Source: Clostridia bacterium
GTDB taxonomy: Bacteria; Bacillota; Clostridia; Oscillospirales; Feifaniaceae
Assembly: GCA_017517965.1 (NCBI GenBank)
Contig: JAFWXR010000024.1
Location: 1 to 64,000 of the forward strand
DNA: 64,000 bases
Direction: 5' to 3'
The translations under genes were made by a program, and so were the position numbers. Numbering within the stretch: the stretch's first letter is position 1; the number at the start of each line of letters is the position of its first letter. Shown piece after piece: positions 23,948 through 32,193 of the stretch. The notes under the pieces were generated by a model. It did no database searches, was not told the DNA's origin, and saw nothing but the letters and a program-made list of their open reading frames with translations.

Positions 23948-24495
23948 GCAATAATATGTTAAACGATATAGAAGAGGTTTTGCTTACCGAAGAACAGATA
24001 GATAAAATCTGTCGTGAAATGGGTGCGCAGATAAGCGCAGATTATGAGGGCAAAAATCTTCTTTTAGTGGGACTGCTTAAAGGCTCAATAGTCTTTATGT
24101 CACAGCTTATGAAGTATATCACAATCCCCTGCAAGATTGATTTTATGATTGCTTCAAGCTACGGCAGCAGCACCGAAACGTCGGGCGTTGTCGAAATAAA
24201 GAAGGATGTAACAACACCTATAGAGGGGTATCATATACTTATTGTAGAAGATATTCTCGACACAGGTGTGACGCTGAGCAACGTATTGCCTCTTCTTTTG
24301 GAAAAGGGTGCAAAAAGTGTAAAAATAGCAACGCTTCTCAATAAACCCGAAAGAAGAAGATGTGAAGTTAAACTTGATTATCAGGGTATGGAGATACCCG
24401 ACAAATTTGTCGTGGGCTACGGCCTCGACTATAATGAGGAGTACAGAAATCTCCCCTTTGTCGGTATTTTAAAGCCTTGTGTATATGAAAAATAA
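23944..24495 (+). CDS. hpt: Hypoxanthine phosphoribosyltransferase
   Basis: The 183-residue type I phosphoribosyltransferase has the PRPP-binding loop ILIVEDILDTGVTLSN, the LVGLLKGSIVFMSQL strand and FVVGYGLDYNEEYRNLPFVG at the C-terminus. It salvages hypoxanthine and guanine to IMP/GMP with PRPP in the cytosol. Its ATG overlaps the tilS stop and a GACGGAG site precedes it. The tilS-hpt-ftsH arrangement is standard in Firmicutes. Confidence 0.97.
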   Translation: MSNNMLNDIEEVLLTEEQIDKICREMGAQISADYEGKNLLLVGLLKGSIVFMSQLMKYITIPCKIDFMIASSYGSSTETSGVVEIKKDVTTPIEGYHILIVEDILDTGVTLSNVLPLLLEKGAKSVKIATLLNKPERRRCEVKLDYQGMEIPDKFVVGYGLDYNEEYRNLPFVGILKPCVYEK

Positions 24496-24507
24496 CGGAG
24501 GTCAGTT

Positions 24508-26355
24508 TTGAAACTCAATAAAAAAGCACTGTTAAGAAGTATTATATTTTACATTGTCGTAGCGATAGTTATCACGATGACTTCAAGTTGGCTGTTTGAC
24601 TCGTCGAGCGAGAAGCCGAGGGCGTATTCCGATATTGTCAGCGAGTTTAAAAATGAAAATGTAAAGGGCTTTACGGTCGATTCCGAAAACGTGATAGAAC
24701 TTACGCTTAAAGACGACAGCAAGGTGACGTACAAACTTGCAAACATATCCATTTTCTATTCGGATCTTGGAGAGACCATAGCACAGCAGGCGGAAAACGG
24801 CATTCTGGAAACATATGACTATGAGCCTGCGAAGGAGCCGTCGTTCTTTGTGTCGATGCTCCCGTATATCATAGAGATACTTCTGTTTGTCGGCATATTT
24901 ATGTTTATGATGAATATGATGGGCGGCAGAGACAATAAGGCTATGTCCTTCGGAAAGAGCAGGGCAAAGCTTTCGGATGACAAGAATAAAAAGACCTTTG
25001 CCGACGTTGCAGGTGCAGACGAAGAAAAGGCAGAACTTGAGGAGATAGTCGATTTTCTTAAATCGCCCGCAAAGTATACCGAGATGGGTGCAAGAGTGCC
25101 TAAGGGCATACTTCTTTACGGCCCTCCCGGAACGGGTAAGACGCTTCTTGCGAAGGCTGTTGCAGGTGAGGCAGGCGTTCCCTTCTTCTCGATATCGGGT
25201 TCTGACTTTGTTGAAATGTTTGTCGGTGTCGGTGCATCCCGTGTGAGAGACCTTTTTGAACAGGCAAAGAAAAATCTCCCCTGTATCGTGTTCATCGATG
25301 AAATTGATGCTGTGGGCAGACACCGTGGTGCAGGTCTCGGCGGAGGACACGATGAAAGAGAACAGACGCTTAACCAGCTTCTCGTAGAGATGGACGGTTT
25401 TGCCACAAATTCGGGAATTATCATAATTGCCGCAACCAACAGACCTGATATTCTTGACCCTGCGCTTTTAAGACCGGGCAGATTTGACAGACAGATTACA
25501 ATATCGGCACCCGATGCAACGGGCAGAGAGGCTATACTCAAAGTGCATGCAAGAGGTAAGCCTATTGCTGAAGACGTTGATTTTAAAACGATTGCTCACG
25601 GTACGGGCGGTTTCACGGGTGCAGACCTTGAAAATCTTCTCAATGAAGCGGCACTTTCCGCTGTGAGAAACAATAGTAAGGTCATAACCATGAAGGACAT
25701 TGAGGATTCAATCGTCAAGGTAATGGTCGGTCCCGAAAAGAAAAAACGCAAGATAACCGAAAAAGAAAACAGACTTACGGCATATCACGAGGGCGGACAC
25801 GCCATACTCGGACATTATCTTGAAACGCAGGACTCCGTACACGAGATAAGCATAATTCCCAGAGGCGGTGCAGGCGGTTACACACTTTCAATTCCCGAAG
25901 AGGAGAAGTGGTATGCAACCAAGACCGAGATGACAGAGGACATTATATCCCTTCTCGGCGGCAGGGCAGCGGAAGAGATAATTCTCGGCGACATTTCGAC
26001 GGGTGCATCAAACGATATTCAGCGTGCAACTAATATTGCCAAGAATATGGTTACAAAGTACGGTATGAGTGAAAAACTCGGCCCCATATCGCTTGGCAGT
26101 CAGCATGAAGAGGTATTCCTCGGCAGAGACTACAACGATATGAAGAATATGAGTGATGCGACAGCTTCACTTATTGATACTGAAACCCGCAGAATAATAG
26201 ATGAAAGTTATTCAAAGGCAAAAGAAATGCTCTTAAATCACAAGGATGAGCTTGAAGCAGTTGCACAGGCTCTTCTCAAATACGAGAAGCTTGATGCAAA
26301 GCAATTTGTCAGCGTGATTGAAGGCAAAGACCCTATGGAAACAACTGAAGAATAA
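24508..26355 (+). CDS. ftsH: ATP-dependent zinc metalloprotease FtsH
   Basis: The 615-residue membrane protease has two transmembrane helices flanking an extracellular domain (first about residues 10-28, second about 110-130). The AAA+ domain has Walker [21 protein letters not shown], Walker [18 protein letters not shown] and the SRH region [20 protein letters not shown]. The protease domain has the zinc motif [12 protein letters not shown]. It degrades membrane and regulatory proteins. The start is TTG 24508 with GGAGG 6 nt upstream. Its C-terminus TTEE and stop region are duplicated about 1.48 kb downstream. Confidence 0.97.
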   Translation: MKLNKKALLRSIIFYIVVAIVITMTSSWLFDSSSEKPRAYSDIVSEFKNENVKGFTVDSENVIELTLKDDSKVTYKLANISIFYSDLGETIAQQAENGILETYDYEPAKEPSFFVSMLPYIIEILLFVGIFMFMMNMMGGRDNKAMSFGKSRAKLSDDKNKKTFADVAGADEEKAELEEIVDFLKSPAKYTEMGARVPKGILLYGPPGTGKTLLAKAVAGEAGVPFFSISGSDFVEMFVGVGASRVRDLFEQAKKNLPCIVFIDEIDAVGRHRGAGLGGGHDEREQTLNQLLVEMDGFATNSGIIIIAATNRPDILDPALLRPGRFDRQITISAPDATGREAILKVHARGKPIAEDVDFKTIAHGTGGFTGADLENLLNEAALSAVRNNSKVITMKDIEDSIVKVMVGPEKKKRKITEKENRLTAYHEGGHAILGHYLETQDSVHEISIIPRGGAGGYTLSIPEEEKWYATKTEMTEDIISLLGGRAAEEIILGDISTGASNDIQRATNIAKNMVTKYGMSEKLGPISLGSQHEEVFLGRDYNDMKNMSDATASLIDTETRRIIDESYSKAKEMLLNHKDELEAVAQALLKYEKLDAKQFVSVIEGKDPMETTEE

Positions 26356-26368
26356 AGAATAAGGTGTC
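26341..26368 (+). repeat. Direct repeat, copy 1 (ftsH 3' end plus terminator arm)
   Basis: This 28-bp segment, covering the TTEE codons, stop and first terminator arm of ftsH, recurs at 27817-27844 with one difference (G to A at 26357). A further shared 15-nt stretch follows each copy on the other terminator arm (26654-26668 and 27849-27863). Confidence 0.9.
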
Positions 26369-26668
26369 AAAGGGTGTGTTCACTTAGGGATTATTCGCTC
26401 AAAAAGCATAATTTTGGCGTATAACTTTGTTAAAAGACCTCCATATCCGTCAGGATTATGGAGGTCTTTTGCCTTGTTCTTCATCCAAAATAATGCTTTT
26501 TGTAGTGCTAAAGCAGTTTTGGGTTAGAAATTTTTCGTTTAGACAAAATAATAAAAATTCCGCAATACTTTGTGTATTACGGAATTTTTTTATGAAGTAT
26601 TAACGGAAAAGTTCAATTCAAAACCGATTCATCCCTAAGCGAACACGCCCAAAGACACCTTATTTTTT
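26358..26668 (+). terminator. ftsH terminator split by an inserted element
   Basis: The arm AATAAGGTGTC (26358-26368) and its exact complement GACACCTTATT plus T-run (26654-26669) are now 285 nt apart. Removing the MITE and one AAA copy restores an 11-bp stem with an AAA loop and a seven-T run, a textbook terminator. Confidence 0.8.
26372..26650. mobile_element. MITE-like non-coding insertion (279 bp)
   Basis: The ends are inverted repeats of at least 20 bp (GGGTGTGTTCACTTAGGGAT at 26372-26391 against 26631-26650, 18 of 20 matching). The element is bounded by a 3-bp direct duplication AAA (26369-26371 and 26651-26653). It has no transposase and no credible reading frame. Inside are two terminator-like hairpins, at 26432-26470 (AAGACCTCCATA arms, T-run) and 26553-26590 (AAAAATTCCG arms, seven T's). 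It is probably mobilised in trans by an IS sharing these ends; a 3-bp duplication fits some IS5-family groups, but the family is not determined. Confidence 0.75.
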
Positions 26669-26696
26669 TGTAAATTAGAGTAAAGTATGTTATGAT
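26668..26696 (+). promoter_or_regulatory. Promoter of the 368-aa exported protein gene
   Basis: TTGTAA (26668-26673), a 17-nt spacer and TATGAT (26691-26696) would start RNA near 26703, upstream of the AAAGGGGTG ribosome binding site. It begins at the T-run of the displaced ftsH terminator arm, so this gene has its own transcription. Confidence 0.65.
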
Positions 26697-26724
26697 AAAG
26701 ACAGTACAACAAAGGGGTGTTTTT

Positions 26725-27831
26725 ATGAAAAAGTTTCTTTTTGTAGTGTTGGCATTAATGTTGTTGCTTTCTCTGACGGCAGTTGCAGAAGGTGGCGAAA
26801 CCATTAACGTCAAGGATATCTCCATAAACGTTACAATGCCTGATTTTCTTCACAGTTATACCAGAGATACACTTAAAGATGACAGCTTTCTGGAGTCCTT
26901 CGGTATGACAGCCGAAAGTCTTGGTCAGTATATGTCACAGACAGACTGTTATTTGGTTTCGTTTGATGAGATCGGTGAATATGAAGTATTGATTACTTCT
27001 GTGGAAAGTGCGTATGACGATTTCAATTTGTTTTCTGAGAAAAAATTAAAGGAATTTATCGAAATAGAAAAGAAAATTTCAGAAGAATCCGGATTGATAT
27101 ATACCTACGTAGGCAAGTATCCGCACAAACAGACAGAGTTTGTAAAAGTGCATGCTACACAGCCGTCAACTTACGGAACGACCTATTATATCAATTATTA
27201 CACGGCTTACAGAGGAGACCTCATAAGTGTGATCGTACGTTCATATTCAAAAGAGGTTGACGACAAGCGCATATTTGATGGCATTGTAGATTCAATTGTG
27301 TTCGAAAAAGAAGCAATTGATTTTGATAAGACAAATGCTGTCAGAACCTTTACCAACGTCGATACGGGAACTACAATTAAAATACCTGACGGTTGGATAA
27401 AGTCGCCGATGAGTGGTTTTTACGGCCCGACACTATTTGAATCGACCGAAAAATACAATTGTATAGCGACGTATATAATTGATAACGAAGAACAAAAGGA
27501 CGGATATATTGACGGGGCTTCAACTACCCAAGAGGTCTATAACGGAAGAATGTATTTCACGTGGATGGACAAGACCGACAGCGGTAGTGACTTAAAAAAG
27601 TGCCTTACTATACATAACGGTTATCTGCATTATTTTACCTATCGTGGAGATATGGACGGTAAATATTATGATCAGTTTGCGGATATGATCGGCTCACTTA
27701 CAGACGGAGAAATAGGTGAACAGAAATCGATTCTACCCACAGTTGCAGTAGTGGTTATTGTAATAGCAGTTTTGGCTGTTGCCATCTGTATTTTCCTGCG
27801 AAAAAAGAAGAAACCTACAACTGAAGAATAA
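26725..27831 (+). CDS. Exported, C-terminally membrane-anchored protein of unknown function
   Basis: The 368-residue protein has a signal peptide (KKFLFVVLALMLLLSLTAVA, cleavage after about residue 21), a long extracellular part with two similar beta-rich halves (NVTMPDFLHSYTRD; TIKIPDGWIKSPMSG), a C-terminal transmembrane helix (TVAVVVIVIAVLAVAICIFL) and a KKKKPTTEE tail. ATG 26725 is chosen over 26692 for the signal peptide and AAAGGGGTG site. It ends in the same TTEE and stop sequence as FtsH. It contains four GATC sites where the rest of the window is depleted, so I infer acquisition from elsewhere. No family recognised. Confidence 0.8.
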   Translation: MKKFLFVVLALMLLLSLTAVAEGGETINVKDISINVTMPDFLHSYTRDTLKDDSFLESFGMTAESLGQYMSQTDCYLVSFDEIGEYEVLITSVESAYDDFNLFSEKKLKEFIEIEKKISEESGLIYTYVGKYPHKQTEFVKVHATQPSTYGTTYYINYYTAYRGDLISVIVRSYSKEVDDKRIFDGIVDSIVFEKEAIDFDKTNAVRTFTNVDTGTTIKIPDGWIKSPMSGFYGPTLFESTEKYNCIATYIIDNEEQKDGYIDGASTTQEVYNGRMYFTWMDKTDSGSDLKKCLTIHNGYLHYFTYRGDMDGKYYDQFADMIGSLTDGEIGEQKSILPTVAVVVIVIAVLAVAICIFLRKKKKPTTEE

Positions 27832-27844
27832 AAAATAAGGTGTC
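27817..27844 (+). repeat. Direct repeat, copy 2
   Basis: This near-identical copy (27 of 28) of the ftsH 3' end is used here as the 3' end of the exported-protein gene, encoding the same TTEE C-terminus. Sequence upstream of the repeat is unrelated between the two genes. Confidence 0.9.
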
Positions 27845-27863
27845 GGAAGACACCTTATTTTTT
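27833..27863. terminator. Intact copy of the ftsH-type terminator
   Basis: The 12-bp stem AAATAAGGTGTC (27833-27844) pairs with GACACCTTATTT (27849-27860), with loop GGAA and a T-run. It has A-runs and T-runs on both sides, so it also terminates the convergent trpB gene. Confidence 0.92.
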
Positions 27864-29079
27864 ATCTAATACCGTAGTTTTCAATTACGTAGTCCATATC
27901 CTTGTCGCCCCTGCCCGAGAGGTTTATGAGAACTGAACCCGTACCCATTGTTTTTGCAAGCTTCATACCGTATGCGACGGCGTGAGCACTTTCGATTGCA
28001 GGTATAATACCCTCCATTCTCGAAAGAGTAAAGAATGCATCAATGGTTTCGTCATCGGAAATAACGTCATATTTAACTCTGCCGATATCGTGCAAAAATG
28101 CGTGCTCGGGACCTGATGAGGGGTAGTCGAGACCGCTTGCAACCGAATATACGGGTGCAGGCTCGCCGTTTTCATCCTTGAGCATAATGCTGTTAAAGCC
28201 GTGCATAATGCCTTCCGTACCGTATTGCAGACTTGCCGCATGGTCACCAAGCTGTGTACCGCGTCCGAGAGGCTCAATACCGTATATATCAACGGGGTCG
28301 TTAAGAAATCCCGAAAACATACCCATTGCGTTTGAACCGCCGCCCACGCAGGCAACGACCGCATCGGGTAAATTACCCGTCATTTCCAGAAACTGCTCTC
28401 TTGATTCAATACCTATAATACTCTGGAAATCACGCACCATCATGGGGAAGGGGTGCGGACCTACTACCGAGCCGATACAGTAGATACTGTTTTTATAATC
28501 TTTTGCATACGCTTCAAACGCCGCATCAACCGCTTCTTTAAGCGTTGCAAGACCGTGTGTAACCTCAACAATGTTTGCACCGAGAATTTTCATTCTCGCG
28601 ACGTTGGGCGCCTGCTTTTTTATATCAACTGCACCCATATATATGTCACATTCAAGTCCGAAGTATGCGGCAGCAGTTGCAAGGGCAACACCGTGCTGAC
28701 CTGCACCCGTCTCTGCGATAACCTTTTTCTTGCCCATATATTTGGCAAGAAGCACTTCACCCATACAGTGATTAAGCTTGTGGGCACCGCTGTGATTTAA
28801 GTCCTCACGCTTTGCATAAAGCTGAACGTTTCCGAGTGAAGCAGACAGCCTTTCAAGATGAGAAATAGGTGTCGGCCTGCCCTGAAACTCTTTTCGGATT
28901 TTTCGCAGTTCACTTATAAATTTGCTTGATTTGCATATGGTAAAATACGCCTCGTTTATCTCCTGCATCGCCTTTTTCAAGTCGTCGGAAATATATGAAC
29001 CGCCGTATTTACCGAAAAAACCGTCCTTATCGGGATAGTTGTTAAAGTACGTATCAAAATTAACTGAATTAAATTCCAT
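27862..29079 (-). CDS. trpB: Tryptophan synthase beta chain (stand-alone)
   Basis: The 405-residue PLP enzyme has the Schiff-base lysine in [11 protein letters not shown], catalytic-loop [10 protein letters not shown] ([20 protein letters not shown]), the [10 protein letters not shown] phosphate loop and SGRGDKDMD at the C-terminus. It condenses indole (or channelled indole) with serine to tryptophan. No trpA or other trp gene is present. It is the last gene of the operon with the exopolysaccharide kinase/phosphatase genes, separated from the upstream gene by 16 nt with an AAAGGTGA site. It may salvage indole, or act with a trpA elsewhere. Confidence 0.95.
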   Translation of the reverse strand: MEFNSVNFDTYFNNYPDKDGFFGKYGGSYISDDLKKAMQEINEAYFTICKSSKFISELRKIRKEFQGRPTPISHLERLSASLGNVQLYAKREDLNHSGAHKLNHCMGEVLLAKYMGKKKVIAETGAGQHGVALATAAAYFGLECDIYMGAVDIKKQAPNVARMKILGANIVEVTHGLATLKEAVDAAFEAYAKDYKNSIYCIGSVVGPHPFPMMVRDFQSIIGIESREQFLEMTGNLPDAVVACVGGGSNAMGMFSGFLNDPVDIYGIEPLGRGTQLGDHAASLQYGTEGIMHGFNSIMLKDENGEPAPVYSVASGLDYPSSGPEHAFLHDIGRVKYDVISDDETIDAFFTLSRMEGIIPAIESAHAVAYGMKLAKTMGTGSVLINLSGRGDKDMDYVIENYGIR

Positions 29080-29095
29080 CGTTAGTCACCTTTTC

Positions 29096-29791
29096 CTATG
29101 GAAGAAAAATGATATTTGCATTGTTTTTTATTTCGTCGACGGCATCCTCACCGAGAAGCCGACCGAGTTTTATGAAGCCTTCGTGCAGATTTGGCTTTCT
29201 TGTCGTCGTATTATGACAGTCACTTGCAAGAAAATGGAAACAGCCGTGACGGAAAAGTTTTTTCAAAAACATTTTTTCCGTAAGACTCATCGATATAACA
29301 GACTGTGTATCTATCTGGAAAAGACAGCCGATATCACGAAGTTTTTTTATAAGGTCAAAATTTTTGTGTGCCGCAGGGTAAAGTTCTATATGTGCAATAA
29401 TGAAGGTAACACCGAAATTTGCCGACATTCTCTGTATATCGTCTATCATAGCAGTGGTCCAGTCCGCCGAAAAAGGCAGTTCAAGCAACAGATACTGCGT
29501 ATCCTCAATACAGAGTTTTTCTATATCCCCGAGATTTGCAAGGTGGCGTGTGTAAGCAACCTCGGCAGCCCGTTTCAGCAAAATGGGAGACGTAGCCTTT
29601 ATTTTGTCGTACGCCTCGTCACGTTTGCAAAGAAACTCTTCAAACGAAACGGTTTCGGGATAGAAATGGGACGTAAGGACTGCACCCGAAACACCCTGAC
29701 TTTTTTGAAGGTCAAGCATTTCTTTACTCTGCTGAGCATCTGCTGCCCCGTCGTCTATACCCGGTAATATGTGACAATGCAGGTCTACCAT
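29096..29791 (-). CDS. CpsB/CapC-type PHP-domain tyrosine-protein phosphatase
   Basis: The 231-residue PHP-fold metal-dependent phosphatase has the N-terminal metal motif MVDLHCHILPGIDDGA, LTSHFYPE, LLELPFSADW, FIIAHIELYP and FLASDCHNTTTRKP. It dephosphorylates the tyrosine cluster of the partner BY-kinase and so sets capsule or EPS output. It lies directly downstream of the kinase gene, the standard CpsB/C/D trio. Confidence 0.93.
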   Translation of the reverse strand: MVDLHCHILPGIDDGAADAQQSKEMLDLQKSQGVSGAVLTSHFYPETVSFEEFLCKRDEAYDKIKATSPILLKRAAEVAYTRHLANLGDIEKLCIEDTQYLLLELPFSADWTTAMIDDIQRMSANFGVTFIIAHIELYPAAHKNFDLIKKLRDIGCLFQIDTQSVISMSLTEKMFLKKLFRHGCFHFLASDCHNTTTRKPNLHEGFIKLGRLLGEDAVDEIKNNANIIFLP

Positions 29792-29809
29792 ATGAGCACC
29801 CCCGTCAGA

Positions 29810-30604
29810 TTATTTTGATGATTCTGATTTCTTGTGGTCTTTGTTGTAGCCGTAGGATCTGCGATAGTAACCGTATTTGCCGTATCTCTTGTAACCGTAA
29901 TGCTTGTAGTAGCGTGAGTGGTAAACCGAAGAGACATTGTTGTCGACGCTGTTAAAAACGAAGCCGAGAATTTTAATGCCTGCAAATTCAAAGGCTTCCA
30001 CAGCGGAGCTGAGTTCGGGATGTGTTGTAATATTCTGTCTGACAACTATGACAACACCGTCACTGTGAGGAGCAACCGACAGAGCGTCGGAAACGACGTT
30101 GACAGGAGGTGTGTCAAATACTATATAGTCGTATTTTGACGTAAGCGCATCGACAAGCTTTACGAAACGGTCCGAAGACAAAAGCTCGGACGGGTTGGGA
30201 GGTATTGATCCTGCAGTGATAAGGCTGAGATTAGGCTCTGTCGTTTCAAGAACGATATCCTCCTGAGAAGCAGTACCTTCGATATAGTTTGAAAGGCCGA
30301 GTTTATTCTTAAGCTTGAAGAAGGTATGTGTATGGGGCTTACGAAGGTCACAGTCGATAATTATAACTTTCGCACCCGTCTGCGCAAAACCGATAGCGGT
30401 GTTTACCGAGGTAGTACTCTTACCTTCGCCGGCAAATGAACTTGTGATTGTAAGTTTCTTACAGCCTTCCGATTTATGAAGGGCAAAACCGAGGTTGGTA
30501 CGAAGCGCCTTGTAGGACTCAACCGTGTCAAAGGACATTTTGTTGCTGAGAAGGGTATCTTCTCTCTGAATTTTGGTATTTGCAGAATTTTTGGATTTTC
30601 TCAT
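29810..30604 (-). CDS. Bacterial tyrosine kinase (CpsD/CapB/YwqD type)
   Basis: The 264-residue BY-kinase has Walker A TSSFAGEGKSTT (about residues 54-65), Walker A' VIIIDCDLRKP (about 82-92) and Walker B YIVFDTPPVN. It autophosphorylates on its C-terminal tyrosine cluster, here long and basic (YHSRYYKHYGYKRYGKYGYY). Activation needs the membrane adaptor encoded immediately upstream, with which it overlaps by 1 nt. It controls EPS polymerisation or export. Confidence 0.94.
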   Translation of the reverse strand: MRKSKNSANTKIQREDTLLSNKMSFDTVESYKALRTNLGFALHKSEGCKKLTITSSFAGEGKSTTSVNTAIGFAQTGAKVIIIDCDLRKPHTHTFFKLKNKLGLSNYIEGTASQEDIVLETTEPNLSLITAGSIPPNPSELLSSDRFVKLVDALTSKYDYIVFDTPPVNVVSDALSVAPHSDGVVIVVRQNITTHPELSSAVEAFEFAGIKILGFVFNSVDNNVSSVYHSRYYKHYGYKRYGKYGYYRRSYGYNKDHKKSESSK

Positions 30605-31497
30605 TAGTTTTCACCCTCCTCTGTATTTTTAGCATCCGGAGCCGTATAGTAATTTCCGTAAACGTAGTGCTTGTATGCTGAATAGCCTTTTCCGTAACCG
30701 TACTTATACTTGTAGCCGTAGCGGCCCTTCTTGCTCTGATTATCTATACTGAAATTGGGGATAGAGCCAAGCACGGGGTATTTGTGTGCAGATGAAAGAT
30801 CTTCTTCTGTCTTGATGGAAATATCCGAAAGGTCAATTACAACGAATATAACCGTTGCCACAACGGCTGCAAGGAAAGCAAATACAACTGAAAGGAAAGC
30901 TCGGTTTGCATTTGCAACAACAGGCTCTGACGCCGTATCAACTATCGAAACACTTGCATTACTCTTGATATCGCCGATGTAACTGTTTGCAAGTTTTGCA
31001 CAGGCGTTTGCAACGATTTTTGTATCATCCTTGTGTCTTGACGTTATGGTGATTTTGAAGATTTCAGTGTCGTTGACCGTTGAATACGAGGTCATCGTTG
31101 AAATTTTCAGCGGTGAATAACTGCGACCTGCAGATTCGATACGGTCGATAACCACGGTCGTTTCGTTGCCGTCTTCATCCGTAACGGTATCCGTCACGTC
31201 GTAGCCGCCGTTTACGGGGTCTGTCGCTTCAGAAACTAAAGTGTAAAAACGGGTAGAGTTGAACATGGCAATATATGAGTCTACCGCGTTGGTGGCATAT
31301 GCCTGCTGCAAAGATTCGTTCATAGTAGAATCAGACGTGTCAACGTACAGTTTTACAGATGAAGAATAAACGTTATCAATAAAAAACGTACGGTAAGCAA
31401 AACCCGTGCATCCACCTACAAATGCGATTACGAGAATCACCAAAAGATGACGCCAGATTATGCGGATAAGACGTCCCAATGAAAAATCATTATACAT
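30604..31497 (-). CDS. Wzz/CapA-type polysaccharide co-polymerase with tyrosine-rich tail
   Basis: The 297-residue adaptor has one helix near the N-terminus (LLVILVIAFVGGCTGFAYR), a Wzz extracellular domain (YSSSVKLYVDTSDSTMNESL, TDTVTDEDG) and a second helix (AFLSVVFAFLAAVVATVIFV). Its cytosolic C-terminus activates the BY-kinase. That tail is unusual: it carries a Tyr/Gly/Lys-rich run (RYGYKYKYGYGKGYSAYK) much like the kinase's own phosphorylation cluster. ATG 31497 is chosen for GGAGGG 8 nt upstream. It is the first gene of the operon. Confidence 0.9.
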   Translation of the reverse strand: MYNDFSLGRLIRIIWRHLLVILVIAFVGGCTGFAYRTFFIDNVYSSSVKLYVDTSDSTMNESLQQAYATNAVDSYIAMFNSTRFYTLVSEATDPVNGGYDVTDTVTDEDGNETTVVIDRIESAGRSYSPLKISTMTSYSTVNDTEIFKITITSRHKDDTKIVANACAKLANSYIGDIKSNASVSIVDTASEPVVANANRAFLSVVFAFLAAVVATVIFVVIDLSDISIKTEEDLSSAHKYPVLGSIPNFSIDNQSKKGRYGYKYKYGYGKGYSAYKHYVYGNYYTAPDAKNTEEGEN

Positions 31498-31537
31498 TAA
31501 AAATACCCTCCAAAGCATATAGCCATAATATATTCAC

Positions 31538-31566
31538 ATTCTATCATATTTTGGATTTTACTGCAA
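31538..31566 (-). promoter_or_regulatory. Promoter of the EPS kinase operon
   Basis: On the minus strand TTGCAG (31566-31561), a 17-nt spacer and TAGAAT (31543-31538). It drives wzz, the BY-kinase, the PHP phosphatase and trpB, with no internal terminator visible. Confidence 0.65.
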
Positions 31567-31568
31567 TA

Positions 31569-31588
31569 ATATTTAATATATTAAATAT
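31569..31588. promoter_or_regulatory. 20-bp perfect AT palindrome between divergent operons
   Basis: ATATTTAATATATTAAATAT reads the same on both strands. It lies 3 bp upstream of the EPS operon -35 and just before the ribosome binding site of the amidase gene, so a bound protein could affect both transcripts. It contains only A and T, so chance or DNA bending are alternatives. Confidence 0.4.
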
Positions 31589-31599
31589 CGGAGGTAGAT

Positions 31600-32193
31600 A
31601 TGGTAGACGTTTATCTTTCGCCGTCAACACAGGAGTTTAATATCGGGTACGGCAGTTACGGTACCGAGGAAGGCAGAATGAATCAGGTTGCAGACGTCGT
31701 TCAGTACGAACTTGAGAGACACGGAGTATCGGTTGAACGGAATTCCCCCTCGATGTCGCTTCGTGAGGCTGTAGAGCAAAGCAATGCGGTAAATCCCAGA
31801 CTCCACGTTGCGCTTCACTCAAATGCGGGTGACGGGCTTTCAAGAGGTGCCGAGGTATATACACACCGTTTCGGCGGTACGGGGGAGGAACTGGCAGACA
31901 ATCTCTATGAAGAATTACAAATGATTTCACCCACGCAGGGACTCGGCGTAAAAGAATCGGCACCTCTTTTCGGAGGTCAGGGACTCTATGAAATGAGATA
32001 CACGAGGGCACCTGCCGCGCTTGTCGAGGTTGCTTTCCACGACAATCCTGCAGACGCACAATACATTATCAGTAACATTTATCAGATTGGCAGTGCCGTT
32101 GCAAAAGGTATACTTGATACGCTTGAGATACCTTATCAGCAGGATACAGCCGAGAACGTGACTTTTTTGAAAAACAAGTATAACAATGTATGA
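31600..32193 (+). CDS. N-acetylmuramoyl-L-alanine amidase (Amidase_3)
   Basis: The 197-residue zinc amidase has no signal peptide, as often in spore-acting enzymes. It has VYLSPSTQEFNIGYGSYGTE, an RMNQVADVV glutamate region, LHVALHSNAGDG (HSN zinc ligand motif) and a catalytic glutamate in ALVEVAFHDN. It removes stem peptides from peptidoglycan. It heads a three-gene operon with CwlJ-like and GerQ-like genes, overlapping the next by 8 nt, which points to spore cortex processing. CGGAGG precedes the ATG. Confidence 0.88.
   Translation: MVDVYLSPSTQEFNIGYGSYGTEEGRMNQVADVVQYELERHGVSVERNSPSMSLREAVEQSNAVNPRLHVALHSNAGDGLSRGAEVYTHRFGGTGEELADNLYEELQMISPTQGLGVKESAPLFGGQGLYEMRYTRAPAALVEVAFHDNPADAQYIISNIYQIGSAVAKGILDTLEIPYQQDTAENVTFLKNKYNNV

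Noticed and set aside
24583-25350. Long minus-strand frame opposite ftsH (and similar antisense frames opposite other genes)
   Set aside because: These are codon-shadow frames of highly conserved genes, without ribosome binding sites or recognisable domains.
27862-29120. Possible trp T-box or attenuator upstream of trpB
   Set aside because: Only 16 nt separate trpB from the preceding gene; there is no space for a leader structure.
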